64,000 nt of DNA from NCBI GenBank assembly GCA_965224785.1, contig OZ245062.1:1302001-1366000 (forward strand). Direction: 5' to 3'. The translations under genes were made by a program, and so were the position numbers. Shown here in pieces: positions 53,251-63,402 of this stretch; within the stretch, counting starts at the first letter, position 1, and each line of letters opens with the position of its first letter. The notes below the pieces were generated by a model, which was given only the letters and a program-made list of their open reading frames with translations, had not been told where the DNA came from and did not search any database. Origin of the DNA: JALSNL01 sp036479585 (GTDB lineage: Bacteria > Bacteroidota > Ignavibacteria > Ignavibacteriales > Melioribacteraceae).

Positions 53251-54259
53251 TGGTAAAAGAGTAAGGAAAATTGTTAACGCAAATATAACAGCAGTTGGGA
53301 TGTATGTTCCTGAAAAAGTTTTAGATAATCATTATTTTGAATCTATAATTGACACTAACGATGAATGGATTGTATCGAGAACCGGAATTAGAGAAAGAAG
53401 AAAAGAAGAAAATGGTCCAACAAGTTATATGTGTGCTAAAGCCGCAACGGATTTACTAGAATCAAAAAATATTGATCCCGAAGAAATAGATGCTATAATT
53501 GTTGCAACAATTACACCTGATATGGCGTTCCCAGCAACGGCTTGTTTAGTACAAGATAAAATTGGTGCAAAAAATGCTTGGGCGTATGATCTTTCTGCTG
53601 CCTGTTCTGGATTTTTATTTGGATTGCAAAGTGGTGCTGGCTTAATTGAAAGCGGAAGGTACAAAAAAGTAATTGTAATTGGTGCCGATAAAATGAGTTC
53701 TATATTAAATTATAAAGATAGAAATTCTTGTATAATATTCGGAGATGGAGCCGCCGCTGTTCTTCTTGAACCAACTGAAGATTTAGAACTAGGACTTATA
53801 GATGCCAGCTTACACACTGATGGAGCTGGTGGAGAATTTCTTTATATGAAAGGTGGCGGAAGCCTTAATCCAACAACTCACGAAACTGTAGATTTAGGTT
53901 ATCATTATTTACATCAAGATGGCAAAACTGTTTTTAAAGAAGCAGTAAAAGGTATGGCAGATATTTCTGTTGAAATAATGAAACGAAATAATTTAACTGC
54001 AGATGATATTACATACTTAGTTCCACATCAAGCAAATAAAAGAATTATTGATGCTACTGCAAATAGAATGGGAATTCCAAAAGAGAAAGCAATGCTTAAT
54101 ATTGATAAGTATGGTAATACTACTGGAGCAACAATTCCTCTTTGTCTTGCAGAATATTATAGAGCTGGAAAAATTAAAAAGGGTGATAAAATAATTCTTT
54201 CTGCCTTTGGTGCAGGTTTTACTTGGGGTGCAATATATATTATTTGGGGAATGGATTAA
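53237..54259 (+). CDS. fabH: 3-oxoacyl-ACP synthase III
   Basis: 340 residues, initiating KAS III of type II fatty-acid synthesis. Active Cys is C123 in SAACSGF; the His is in VPHQANKRIID and the Asn in YGNTTGATIPL. The start lies inside plsX, and the first dozen residues (MEVTSGKRVRKI) are a short extension before ANITAVGMYVPE, so a later start cannot be excluded, though no better one is seen. The stop abuts the fabD GTG. Confidence 0.96.
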   Translation: MEVTSGKRVRKIVNANITAVGMYVPEKVLDNHYFESIIDTNDEWIVSRTGIRERRKEENGPTSYMCAKAATDLLESKNIDPEEIDAIIVATITPDMAFPATACLVQDKIGAKNAWAYDLSAACSGFLFGLQSGAGLIESGRYKKVIVIGADKMSSILNYKDRNSCIIFGDGAAAVLLEPTEDLELGLIDASLHTDGAGGEFLYMKGGGSLNPTTHETVDLGYHYLHQDGKTVFKEAVKGMADISVEIMKRNNLTADDITYLVPHQANKRIIDATANRMGIPKEKAMLNIDKYGNTTGATIPLCLAEYYRAGKIKKGDKIILSAFGAGFTWGAIYIIWGMD

Positions 54260-55174
54260 GTGAGTAAGATAGCTTTCGTATTCCCCGGACAAGGTTCGCA
54301 ATATGTTGGAATGGCTAAAGACATTTTTGAAAATTCATCTTCTGCAAAATTGATGATTGAAGAAGCTGAAGAAGTTTTACAGTTTAACATTTCAAAAATA
54401 ATGTTTGATGGACCACTTGAAGAATTAAAACTTACAAGTATTACTCAGCCTGCTTTGTTTCTTCATAGTGTGTTACTTCTAAATGAAATAAAAAATGTAG
54501 AACCAACTTTTACTGCTGGACATTCACTTGGTGAATACTCAGCTTTGTATGCAGCAAAATCTTTAAGTTTTTCAGATGCTCTAAAATTAGTTCGTACAAG
54601 AGGAGAGTCAATGTTATCAGCCGGAGAAGAACTTCCCGGAACTATGGCTGCAGTAATTGGAATTGATACACAAACACTTGAAGATATTTGCAACACCACT
54701 TTAGCAGATGAAGTTGTACAATGTGCGAACTTTAATTCGCCAGGACAAATTGTTATTTCCGGTTCATTAATCGGAGTAAGAAAAGCAATGGAACTTGCGA
54801 AAGAAAAAGGTGCAAAACTTGTTAAGGAACTTGTGGTTAGTGGGGCGTTTCATTCACCATTGATGAAACCAGCTGTTAGTAAATTTAATGAAGCTTTACA
54901 AAATACAAATATCAATACTCCAGAATTAAAAGTTTATGCAAATGTTACTGCCGAGCAAGTTACTACAAGTAATGAAGTTCAAGAATTATTATTGAAACAA
55001 TTAACTGCCCCAGTTAAATGGGAACAAACAATTAGTAATATGGTTAGAGATGGTGTAGAGCAATTTATAGAAATTGGTTCTGGCAAAGTACTTCAAGGTT
55101 TAATCAAAAGAATTAGTAGAGAAGTTGAAATAATAGGCATCGATAAATTTGAAGATTTAAGTAAAATTTCTTAA
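54260..55174 (+). CDS. fabD: Malonyl-CoA:ACP transacylase
   Basis: 304 residues. Starts at GTG directly after the fabH stop (TAAGTG). Motifs are AFVFPGQGSQYVGMAKDI, the nucleophile Ser89 in GHSLGEYSALYAA, and the His in VSGAFHSPLMKPA. Loads malonyl units onto the ACP at 56060. Confidence 0.96.
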   Translation: MSKIAFVFPGQGSQYVGMAKDIFENSSSAKLMIEEAEEVLQFNISKIMFDGPLEELKLTSITQPALFLHSVLLLNEIKNVEPTFTAGHSLGEYSALYAAKSLSFSDALKLVRTRGESMLSAGEELPGTMAAVIGIDTQTLEDICNTTLADEVVQCANFNSPGQIVISGSLIGVRKAMELAKEKGAKLVKELVVSGAFHSPLMKPAVSKFNEALQNTNINTPELKVYANVTAEQVTTSNEVQELLLKQLTAPVKWEQTISNMVRDGVEQFIEIGSGKVLQGLIKRISREVEIIGIDKFEDLSKIS

Positions 55175-55211
55175 TATCGTTTTATCATTCTAAATTTTAA
55201 TTGTTTTGTAA

Positions 55212-55241
55212 TTGGAAATAAGTCTAAAGAAATGGTATATT
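55212..55241 (+). promoter_or_regulatory. Candidate promoter upstream of fabG
   Basis: TTGGAA, 18 bases, TATATT in the 98-base gap between fabD and fabG. It could give extra expression of fabG-acpP inside the operon. Seen by eye only. Confidence 0.35.
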
Positions 55242-55272
55242 ATAAACTTAGTATTGGTTTGTTGAAATATAA

Positions 55273-56022
55273 ATGGATAAAGTGGAACGCAAGAAAGCAA
55301 TAGTTACTGGTGGCACAAGAGGAATTGGGAGAGCAATTGTTGAAACCTTAGCAAATGATTTACAAGCTGATGTTCTGTTTGTGTACAACAGTTGTAAAGA
55401 GTGTGCTGAAGAAATTGAGGGGCAATTCAAAAATTCTGATGTTAATGTTTTTGGTATTCAATCGGATGTAACCTCATTTGAAAAAACTCAAGAAGTTATT
55501 GATAAGGCTATTGAAGAATTTGGAAGGATTGATATTCTAGTAAACAATGCTGGAATTACAAAAGATAATCTTTTATTAAGAATGGGTGAAAAAGATTTTG
55601 ATGATGTTGTAAATGTAAATCTTAAAAGTGTTTTTAATTATACAAAGGCTGCGTTCAAACCAATGATGAAACAAAGGTATGGACGAATAGTAAATATTTC
55701 ATCAGTTGTTGGAATAATTGGAAATGCTGGTCAGTCAAACTACGCAGCATCAAAAGCTGGTATAATAGGATTTACAAAATCAACTGCAAAAGAATTTGCA
55801 TCAAGAAATATTACGGTAAATGCAGTAACACCTGGTTTCATAGAAACCGAAATGACTGCTAAGTTAAATGAAAAACAAATAGAAGCATTATTGACAAACA
55901 TCCCAATTAAAAGAATGGGAAGTGCAAAAGACGTTGCTAATTTAGTAAAGTTTTTGTGTAGTGATAATGCAGAATATATTACAGGCCAAGTAATCTCCGT
56001 CGATGGCGGAATGGTAATGTGA
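55273..56022 (+). CDS. fabG: 3-oxoacyl-ACP reductase
   Basis: 249-residue short-chain dehydrogenase, NADPH-dependent. Nucleotide motif TGGTRGIGRAI, NNAGIT, the catalytic Ser in NISSVVGIIGNAGQSNYAASKAG with Tyr and Lys, and the C-terminal QVISVDGGMVM. It precedes acpP by 37 bases. Confidence 0.96.
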   Translation: MDKVERKKAIVTGGTRGIGRAIVETLANDLQADVLFVYNSCKECAEEIEGQFKNSDVNVFGIQSDVTSFEKTQEVIDKAIEEFGRIDILVNNAGITKDNLLLRMGEKDFDDVVNVNLKSVFNYTKAAFKPMMKQRYGRIVNISSVVGIIGNAGQSNYAASKAGIIGFTKSTAKEFASRNITVNAVTPGFIETEMTAKLNEKQIEALLTNIPIKRMGSAKDVANLVKFLCSDNAEYITGQVISVDGGMVM

Positions 56023-56059
56023 TTTTATATAAAATGTTCAAAATAAAATAGGAGAGTAT

Positions 56060-56293
56060 ATGGACGTTGAAGCAAAAGTAAAAGAAATAGTTATGGATAA
56101 ATTGGGAGTTGACGAAAATCAAATTACTCCGGAAGCATCTTTTACAAATGATCTCGGTGCAGATTCATTAGATATTGTTGAACTTGTTATGGGATTCGAA
56201 TCTGAATTTGATGTTTCTATTCCAGATGACGATGCAGAAAAAATAGGTACTGTTGGTGATGCAATGAAATATCTTAAAGAATTATTAGGTTAA
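56060..56293 (+). CDS. acpP: Acyl carrier protein
   Basis: 77 residues. Phosphopantetheine Ser36 in NDLGADSLDIVELVM; acidic throughout as expected. GGAGAG precedes the ATG. It is modified by AcpS (21706) and carries acyl chains for the flanking Fab enzymes. A hairpin without a T run follows before fabF. Confidence 0.98.
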   Translation: MDVEAKVKEIVMDKLGVDENQITPEASFTNDLGADSLDIVELVMGFESEFDVSIPDDDAEKIGTVGDAMKYLKELLG

Positions 56294-56326
56294 TCGTAGA
56301 TATAATTAGTTACTAGTTATATGTTT

Positions 56327-56358
56327 CGCACAATTCTATTCCAAATAGAATTGTTGCG
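56327..56358 (+). other. Hairpin between acpP and fabF
   Basis: CGCACAATTCTATT and AATAGAATTGTTGCG pair with a single bulged T around a CCA loop. No T run follows, so it is a weak terminator candidate; it may instead mark an RNA processing or stabilising site that lets acpP mRNA accumulate over fabF. Confidence 0.6.
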
Positions 56359-56437
56359 GAATATTGTTTGTAATTTTCTTGTTGAAAATTACATTTATTA
56401 TTGTTGGTTAAAATTATTTCAAATTAGGATTTAACAA

Positions 56438-57682
56438 ATGAGTAGAAGACGTGTTGTTATTACAGGCTTAGGAGCTTTAACTCCAATTGGGAACAACTTA
56501 GAAGAATTTTGGAATGCTATACTAGAAGGTAAAAGTGGTGCAGGACCAATAACAAAATTTGATCCTTCGGAATTTAAGACTCAATTTGCTTGTGAACTTA
56601 AAAACTTTGATCCAGCAGATTATATTGATAAAAAAGCTTTAAGAAGAATGGATCCGTTTACTCATTATGCATTGGCTACTGCCCAAATGGCAATGGATGA
56701 TTCAGGACTAAATTTGGAAAATGTTGATTGTGAAAGAATGGGTGTTGTTTACGGAAGTGGTATTGGTGGAATGAAAACTTGGGAAGAACAACACATGAAT
56801 TATTATAAGGGAGGGCCAAAAAGAATTAGTCCTTTCTTTATTCCTATGATGATTTCTGATATTGCGGCTGGACATATTTCAATTAAATTTGGAGTTAAAG
56901 GTCCTAACTATGCAACTACTTCAGCTTGTGCAACATCATCACATGCAATTGCAGATGCTTTTATTTTAATTCAAAGAGGTTCTGCCGATTTGATGATAAC
57001 CGGAGGAACAGAAGCATCCATAACCCCTATGGCTATTGGTGGATTTAACTCTGCCCGAGCTTTATCAACTTGGAATGACAAACCCCAACTAGCATCAAGA
57101 CCATTTGATAAAGATAGAAACGGTTTTGTTATGGGAGAAGGTTCAGGAACAATTATATTAGAAGAACTTGAATATGCAAAAGCTAGAGGTGCAAAAATCT
57201 ATGGAGAAATTATTGGTGTTGGAATGACTGGTGATGCACATCATGTTACAGCACCAGCACCAGAAGGTGAAGGTGCATTTCGTTCAATGAGAGAAGCTCT
57301 TAGAGATGGTGGTATTGAAATTACAGATGTTGATTATATAAACGCTCATGGAACTTCTACTGAACTAAATGATAAAAACGAAACTGCTGCTATTAGAAAT
57401 TTATTTGGTGAACACGCATATAAGTTAAGTGTAAGTTCAACAAAATCAATGACTGGACACTTGCTTGGTGCTGCCGGAGCAATAGAAAGTATTGCAAGTA
57501 TTTTGGCAATTAAAAATTCAATTATTCCGCCAACAATAAATTTAGATGAACCTAGTGAAGATTGTGATCTAAATTATACACCTAATAAACCTGTTGAAAA
57601 AGAAATTAAATATGCAATTAGTAATACCTTTGGTTTTGGTGGACACAATGCAACATTATTATTTAAAAAATATGATGAGTAG
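56438..57682 (+). CDS. fabF: 3-oxoacyl-ACP synthase II
   Basis: 414 residues, elongating KAS. The active-site Cys164 lies in TTSACATSSHAI; the two His are in INAHGTSTELND and SMTGHLLGAAGA; FGFGGHNATLLFK is the usual end. RBS-like AGGA precedes the start. It is followed two bases later by rnc. Confidence 0.97.
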   Translation: MSRRRVVITGLGALTPIGNNLEEFWNAILEGKSGAGPITKFDPSEFKTQFACELKNFDPADYIDKKALRRMDPFTHYALATAQMAMDDSGLNLENVDCERMGVVYGSGIGGMKTWEEQHMNYYKGGPKRISPFFIPMMISDIAAGHISIKFGVKGPNYATTSACATSSHAIADAFILIQRGSADLMITGGTEASITPMAIGGFNSARALSTWNDKPQLASRPFDKDRNGFVMGEGSGTIILEELEYAKARGAKIYGEIIGVGMTGDAHHVTAPAPEGEGAFRSMREALRDGGIEITDVDYINAHGTSTELNDKNETAAIRNLFGEHAYKLSVSSTKSMTGHLLGAAGAIESIASILAIKNSIIPPTINLDEPSEDCDLNYTPNKPVEKEIKYAISNTFGFGGHNATLLFKKYDE

Positions 57683-57684
57683 TT

Positions 57685-58452
57685 TTGTTTGACAAACTTA
57701 TTAAACTGTTTAGTAAATCTAGGAACAAATCAATCGAGAGTTTTGATTCTGTAAAAGTTGAAAGACTTATGCAAATGATTGAAAAGCTAGTTGGCACCAA
57801 ACCTAAAGACCCTCAATATTTTATCAAAGCATTTACCCACCGCTCTTATTTAGAAAGAACAAAAGAACAAATAAAATCCAACGAAAGACTTGAGTTTTTG
57901 GGTGATGCTGTTCTTGGTAAAATTGTTGCTGAATTGTTATTTCATAAATATCCAAAACAAGATGAAGGTTATTTAACTAAAGTAAGATCCTATCTAGTTA
58001 ATAAAGAATCACTCGAAGAAGTTGGTTATCACTTAGAACTAAACAAATACATTTTTTTAAATGACAAATATTTAGCAGACAATAAAAGAAAACTTAGCAA
58101 TGTTGTTGCTGATACTGTTGAGGCGTTTATTGCCGCAATTTATTTAGATATGGGCGAAGCAAAAGTAAGTGCTTTTATTAACAATAATTTAGTAACACAC
58201 TTAAGTAAAAATGGGTTATTAGATTATGATAAAAACTTCAAAGGTCAGCTTTTAGAATACTCTCATGCACAAAAATTACAAACTCCGATTTATAAAATAG
58301 TAGAGCAACTTGGACCCCAACATGATAAAATATTTAAAATAAGAGTTACTCTTGGAGAAGAATATTTTGGAGAAGGCGAAGGCCCAAATAAAAAAACTGC
58401 TGAACAAGAAGCTGCTTTAAATACACTTAAAATGATTGGGGTTTTATCCTAA
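57685..58452 (+). CDS. rnc: Ribonuclease III
   Basis: 255 residues. The RNase III signature ERLEFLGDAVLGKIVAELL is followed by VADTVEAFIAAIYLDMG (second metal site), and a dsRNA-binding domain ends the protein (about 180-250, LLEYSHAQKLQTPIY and GEGPNKKTAEQEAALNTL). TTG start, two bases after fabF; the fabF-rnc order is widely conserved. Matures rRNA and regulates mRNAs. Confidence 0.96.
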   Translation: MFDKLIKLFSKSRNKSIESFDSVKVERLMQMIEKLVGTKPKDPQYFIKAFTHRSYLERTKEQIKSNERLEFLGDAVLGKIVAELLFHKYPKQDEGYLTKVRSYLVNKESLEEVGYHLELNKYIFLNDKYLADNKRKLSNVVADTVEAFIAAIYLDMGEAKVSAFINNNLVTHLSKNGLLDYDKNFKGQLLEYSHAQKLQTPIYKIVEQLGPQHDKIFKIRVTLGEEYFGEGEGPNKKTAEQEAALNTLKMIGVLS

Positions 58453-58552
58453 TTATTTTTACTTTTATATAATTTTTTTTCTCATTCTCACTCTAATTAC
58501 TTACATTTTCATATACTAATTATTTGTTTTACTAAATTTATTCGAGAATTAA

Positions 58553-61408
58553 ATGAACACATTTGAGTTTCAAGATCAGTTTGTTGATAGACATATTGGC
58601 CCAAGAAAATATGACATTGAAGAAATGTTAAATTCTATTGGAGTTAATTCTTTTGATGAATTATTAAATAAAACTATACCGGATAATATAAGACTAGATA
58701 AAAATATTAAGTTAGAAAAAGTTTTAACCGAAACTGAATTGTTGAATGAGTTGAAAAGTATTGGTTCAAAAAATAAAGTATTTAAAAACTATATTGGTCA
58801 AGGTTACAATAATACTATTCTCCCAAGTGTAATTAGAAGAAACATTTTAGAAAATCCCGGTTGGTACACACAGTACACACCTTATCAACCTGAAATATCT
58901 CAAGGTAGATTAGAAGCTTTATTAAACTTCCAAACTATGGTTACTGATTTAACCGGAATGCCACTTGCAAATGCTTCTCTATTGGATGAGGCAACTGCAA
59001 CTGCAGAAGCTATGAGCATGTTATTCTCTTTAAGAAAGGGAAGTAAAAAAAGTGCAAATATTCTATTAGTTTCAAATAATATCTTCCCTCAAACTATTGA
59101 TGTTTTAAAAACTAGAGCTGAACCATTAGGAATTAAAATACAAATTGAAAATTTTTTAGAAGATAAATTACATGAGGATGTTTTTGGGATAGTAGTTCAA
59201 TACCCTTGTGATGATGGTACTATTGTTGACTATACTTCATTATTTAATAAAGCTACAGAAAAGCAAATCTATAAAATTGTAGCGGCAGATATTTTGAGTC
59301 TTACACTTTTAAAACCACCTGGAGAATTTGGTGCAGATGTTGTCGTTGGTTCAACTCAAAGGTTTGGAATTCCTCTAGGTTTTGGTGGTCCACACGCAGC
59401 CTACTTTGCAACAAAAGAGCAATTCAAACGTTCCGTTCCTGGAAGAATAATAGGAGTATCTGTTGATAATAAAGGGCGGAGTGCTTTACGTATGGCTTTA
59501 CAAACTAGAGAGCAACACATAAAACGTGAAAAAGCAACGAGTAATATTTGTACTGCACAAGTGTTACTTGCTATTATGGCAAGTATGTATGCCGTATATC
59601 AAGGAGCAGAAGGACTGAAAGCTATTGCCAATAGAATTCATACCCTTACCAATTATCTAAACCAAGAACTTTCGGGTTTTGGATTTATTTTACCAAACGA
59701 AAGTTTTTTTGATACTTTAAAAATAAAATGTGATTCCGCTGAATCAATTAGAAATGATGTCCTTTCGCAAAAAATAAATTTAAGATATTTTGATGATACT
59801 ACTATTGGGATTTCAATTGGAGAAACAACGACTAAAGAAGATGTTGATGAGCTTATTAGTTTATTCAAAAAATATTCTAATAAAATCGAATCAAGAATTT
59901 CAATAGGTAGCTTCATACCTCAAGCAGTAAAAAGAGAAAGTGAGTTTCTAACTCACGAAAATTTTAACAGATATCATTCAGAAACTGAGATGATGAGGTA
60001 TATTAAGTCTCTGGAGAACAAAGATCTTTCCCTCACAAAGTCAATGATAGCACTAGGTTCATGCACAATGAAACTAAATGCAGCAACTGAAATGTTTGCA
60101 TTAACTTGGGCTGAGTTTTCAGACATTCATCCTTTTGCTCCAACAAATCAAACCGAAGGATATTTGGAATTATTCAAAGGACTAGAAAATCAAATTGCTG
60201 AATTGACTGGATTACCAGGAGTTTCGTTACAGCCAAATTCTGGAGCTCAAGGTGAATATACGGGATTGCTAGTGATTAATGCTTATCACAAAGACAGAGG
60301 AGATGAAGATAGAAATATAGTAATTATTCCAGCATCTGCTCATGGAACAAATCCGGCTAGTGCAGTATTGGCTGGACACAAAGTAGTAATTGTTAAGTGT
60401 GATGAAAAAGGAAATATAGATGTTGAAGACTTAACACTCAAAGCTGAACAATATAAGGAGAACCTTTCAGCTTTTATGGTAACGTATCCATCCACTCATG
60501 GAGTTTTTGAAGAGAGTATTATTGAAGTCAATAAAATAATTCATGACAATGGTGGACTAGTGTATATGGATGGAGCAAACTTGAACGCACAACTTGGTTT
60601 AACAAGTCCAGCAAAAACTGGAGCTGATGTTTGTCATCTTAACTTACACAAAACATTTGCAATTCCACATGGCGGCGGCGGTCCCGGAGTTGGTCCAATT
60701 GCAGTAACAGCAGAACTTAAAAAATATTTACCAGGTCATTCCATTGTTAATATGAGTAAAGGAAAATCTATTAGTGCAGTTTCATCAGCCCCTTGGGGTA
60801 GCGCTTTAGTTTTATTAATCTCTTATGCTTACATTAGAATGATGGGGGCAGAGGGATTAACAAAAGCGACCAAGGTTGCAATATTAAATGCAAACTATAT
60901 TAAACATAAATTGAAATCATTTTATAAAACACTTTATACTGGAGAAAACGGTTTTGTTGCTCACGAACTTATTTTTGATACACGTGAGTTTAAGCAAAGA
61001 GCAAATATTGATGTAACTGATATTGCTAAAAGGCTTATGGATTATGGCTATCATGCACCTACAGTTTCTTTCCCAGTTCCAGGAACTTTGATGGTTGAAC
61101 CAACTGAGAGTGAATCCAAACAAGAGCTTGATAGATTTTGTGAAGTTATGGAAAATATTTACAAAGAAATTATTGAAGTAGAAACTGGAGAAGCTGATAA
61201 AGAAGATAATGTTTTGTTAAACTCTCCTCACACTTTGAATGATGTTATCTCAGAATGGAAGCATTCGTATTCAATTGCTAAAGCTATTACTCCGTTGGAC
61301 TGGGTAAAAGAAAATAAGTTTTGGCCTAGTGTTGGTAGGGTTGATAATGCTTACGGAGATAGAAATCTTGTATGTAGTTGTTTACCGATTGAAGAATATC
61401 AAGAGTAG
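58553..61408 (+). CDS. gcvP: Glycine dehydrogenase (decarboxylating), glycine cleavage P protein
   Basis: 951 residues: both halves (GcvPA- and GcvPB-like) fused in one chain, as in E. coli. It decarboxylates glycine with PLP and passes aminomethyl to the H protein. The PLP Lys is K700 in NLHKTFAIPHGGGGPGVGP; FVDRHIGPR opens the protein, and GSCTMKLNAATEM and GVSLQPNSGAQGEY start the second half. GcvT and GcvH are not in the window. It joins purU in one-carbon balance. Transcribed alone. Confidence 0.96.
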   Translation: MNTFEFQDQFVDRHIGPRKYDIEEMLNSIGVNSFDELLNKTIPDNIRLDKNIKLEKVLTETELLNELKSIGSKNKVFKNYIGQGYNNTILPSVIRRNILENPGWYTQYTPYQPEISQGRLEALLNFQTMVTDLTGMPLANASLLDEATATAEAMSMLFSLRKGSKKSANILLVSNNIFPQTIDVLKTRAEPLGIKIQIENFLEDKLHEDVFGIVVQYPCDDGTIVDYTSLFNKATEKQIYKIVAADILSLTLLKPPGEFGADVVVGSTQRFGIPLGFGGPHAAYFATKEQFKRSVPGRIIGVSVDNKGRSALRMALQTREQHIKREKATSNICTAQVLLAIMASMYAVYQGAEGLKAIANRIHTLTNYLNQELSGFGFILPNESFFDTLKIKCDSAESIRNDVLSQKINLRYFDDTTIGISIGETTTKEDVDELISLFKKYSNKIESRISIGSFIPQAVKRESEFLTHENFNRYHSETEMMRYIKSLENKDLSLTKSMIALGSCTMKLNAATEMFALTWAEFSDIHPFAPTNQTEGYLELFKGLENQIAELTGLPGVSLQPNSGAQGEYTGLLVINAYHKDRGDEDRNIVIIPASAHGTNPASAVLAGHKVVIVKCDEKGNIDVEDLTLKAEQYKENLSAFMVTYPSTHGVFEESIIEVNKIIHDNGGLVYMDGANLNAQLGLTSPAKTGADVCHLNLHKTFAIPHGGGGPGVGPIAVTAELKKYLPGHSIVNMSKGKSISAVSSAPWGSALVLLISYAYIRMMGAEGLTKATKVAILNANYIKHKLKSFYKTLYTGENGFVAHELIFDTREFKQRANIDVTDIAKRLMDYGYHAPTVSFPVPGTLMVEPTESESKQELDRFCEVMENIYKEIIEVETGEADKEDNVLLNSPHTLNDVISEWKHSYSIAKAITPLDWVKENKFWPSVGRVDNAYGDRNLVCSCLPIEEYQE

Positions 61409-61549
61409 TATCAAGATCTGAGATGTGAGTATCAAGATTCAAATAGTAAAACAAATTTCTTAATTAGTAGCGGATGAATATTTTCGTCCATAATGTGTGA
61501 AGAATAAAAACAAAATTTGTTTAAGATACAAAACAAGGAACAAGTTAAA

Positions 61550-61954
61550 ATGGATGATATTACTATTTGTGAAATATTGGAAACTTCCAAAACCATTGCT
61601 ATTATTGGTCTTTCTAGTAATCCTAGTAAAACAAGTAGAAGGATTGCGGATTATCTAGTAACGAATGGTTATACTGTTTTAGGTGTAAACCCAAACAAAG
61701 AATTTACAGATGCAGAAGGAATTAAAGTTTTCAATTCTTTAGAAGAAATTACTGTGCCAATTGATATTATTGATGTTTTTAGAAGGTCAGAAGATATTCC
61801 TTCTATTATAGAGGAAGTACTTAAAGCAAATCCTAAAGTTTTATGGCTACAATTGGGAATAAGAAACGATGAAATAATTAAGCAAGTTATAGAGAAAGGA
61901 ATTATTACGATTCAAGATAAATGTATAAAAATTGAACATGGCTATTGTGCTTAA
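61550..61954 (+). CDS. CoA-binding domain protein (YccU-like)
   Basis: 134 residues from ATG 61550, which AAGGAA precedes; a TTG at 61517 would add 11 residues. A Rossmann fold: TIAIIGLSSNPSKTSRRIAD, YLVTNGYTVLGVNPN, VPIDIIDVFRRSEDIPSI and LWLQLGIRNDEI, ending DKCIKIEHGYC. The role of stand-alone CoA-binding proteins is unknown. Short AGTATCAAGAT direct repeats lie 100 bases upstream and are noncoding. Confidence 0.9.
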   Translation: MDDITICEILETSKTIAIIGLSSNPSKTSRRIADYLVTNGYTVLGVNPNKEFTDAEGIKVFNSLEEITVPIDIIDVFRRSEDIPSIIEEVLKANPKVLWLQLGIRNDEIIKQVIEKGIITIQDKCIKIEHGYCA

Positions 61955-62019
61955 TCATACCATTTTGTTTTTCAATTCAGAAGAGCAAATATCAACTTTA
62001 ATTATTTAGTAACTATTAT

Positions 62020-63351
62020 ATGAATATTCGTTTAATCATTATAAATATATTATTACTTGTTGCGTTTGCAGAATATAATTTTGCTCAACAAACTTTTATC
62101 ACTTTAGCAAAAACTGATTCTATAAAAATTGACTCAATCTCTATAATTGGAAATGACGTTACAGAAGAGTTTGTTATTCTAAGAGAAATGAATATTAGTG
62201 AAGGAGATTTTGTAACTAAAAAGAAAATTGAATTTAATCAAGAAAGAATATTTAGTTTGGGCTTATTCAACAAAGTAAAATTAAATCTAATTGATAGAAG
62301 TAGCTATGTAGAACTAAATATTGAAATTGCAGAAAGTTGGTATTTTTATCCTCTTCCGTTTCTTAAATTGAGAGACAACACAATAGCAAGAGCAACCTAT
62401 GGAATAATTCTACTATACAAAAATTTTAGAGGAAGAAACGAAACTATAAAAGCAATTATTACAGCAGGGCTTGATCCCACTTTTGCCTTCTCCTATTTTA
62501 ATCCGGTTTTATCAACTGGAAATAATTTTTTATTGGGGTTTGACCTTGCTTATGTAACTAGAAGGAATAGAAACATTATAGCCGAAAATACTTTTGGAGA
62601 TGTCTTTGATTATAAGTCTATTTTTGGGAGCATTGAAATTGGTTATAGATTAAATTTATTTAATACAATATCCGTATCAACGGCTTATGAATACTATGAA
62701 CTTCCAGATGAACTAAAGAATCTATCTGCATCCAACACCAACATTGATAGAACTCTATCTGGCGGAATAGCTTATAGTTTTGATAGTAGAAACCTAAAAC
62801 AATTTTCGGATGATGGAAATTATAGTGTTGCACAATTTACACATAAAGGCTTTGGTATAAATGATATATCATATAATCTTCTAAAATTAGATTTAAGACA
62901 ATATAAAACTATTATAAATGATTTATCAATAAAATGGAGAGGTTTGTACAGACACACTTTTGGTAAACGAGTTCCTTTTTATGAACTTTCTCTACTTGGA
63001 GATAAAGAAAATATTAGAGGACATAAGTTTCAAAAAAGAGAAGGAAATAATTTTATGCTTACTTCTTTGGAACTTAATTATCCAATTCTCAAAGAGTGGA
63101 ACTTAAGTCTCGATTTACCTTTGCTTCCAACTTCACTAACCTCAGCAAGAATTGGATTATATGCAAATATATTTGTTGATGGTGGAACAACATACAATAA
63201 TGGCGAACTGCTTTCCATAAATAATTTTGATTCGGGTTATGGGTTTGGAGTTACATTACTTCTGCTACCTTATAATGCATTTCGGTTTGAATATGCTTTT
63301 GATGAATTTGGGAATGCTGAATTTTTATTTGAATCGGGCTTTTCTTTTTGA
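62020..63351 (+). CDS. Omp85-family outer-membrane protein with one POTRA domain
   Basis: 443 residues. Signal peptide, a single POTRA-like domain (about 30-110, SISIIGNDVTEEFVILREMN, EGDFVTKKKIEFNQERIF and KVKLNLIDRSSYVELNIEIA), then a C-terminal barrel ending EFLFESGFSF. BamA has five POTRAs and TamA three, so this is a smaller Omp85 relative, whose role (membrane insertion or secretion) is not defined. The barrel motif VRGH-type position is GDKENIRGHKF. Start at ATG 62020. Confidence 0.88.
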   Translation: MNIRLIIINILLLVAFAEYNFAQQTFITLAKTDSIKIDSISIIGNDVTEEFVILREMNISEGDFVTKKKIEFNQERIFSLGLFNKVKLNLIDRSSYVELNIEIAESWYFYPLPFLKLRDNTIARATYGIILLYKNFRGRNETIKAIITAGLDPTFAFSYFNPVLSTGNNFLLGFDLAYVTRRNRNIIAENTFGDVFDYKSIFGSIEIGYRLNLFNTISVSTAYEYYELPDELKNLSASNTNIDRTLSGGIAYSFDSRNLKQFSDDGNYSVAQFTHKGFGINDISYNLLKLDLRQYKTIINDLSIKWRGLYRHTFGKRVPFYELSLLGDKENIRGHKFQKREGNNFMLTSLELNYPILKEWNLSLDLPLLPTSLTSARIGLYANIFVDGGTTYNNGELLSINNFDSGYGFGVTLLLLPYNAFRFEYAFDEFGNAEFLFESGFSF

Positions 63352-63402
63352 TATTTAATTCTTATCATTGAAACTTAAACTAAACTAATATTAGAGGATT
63401 TT

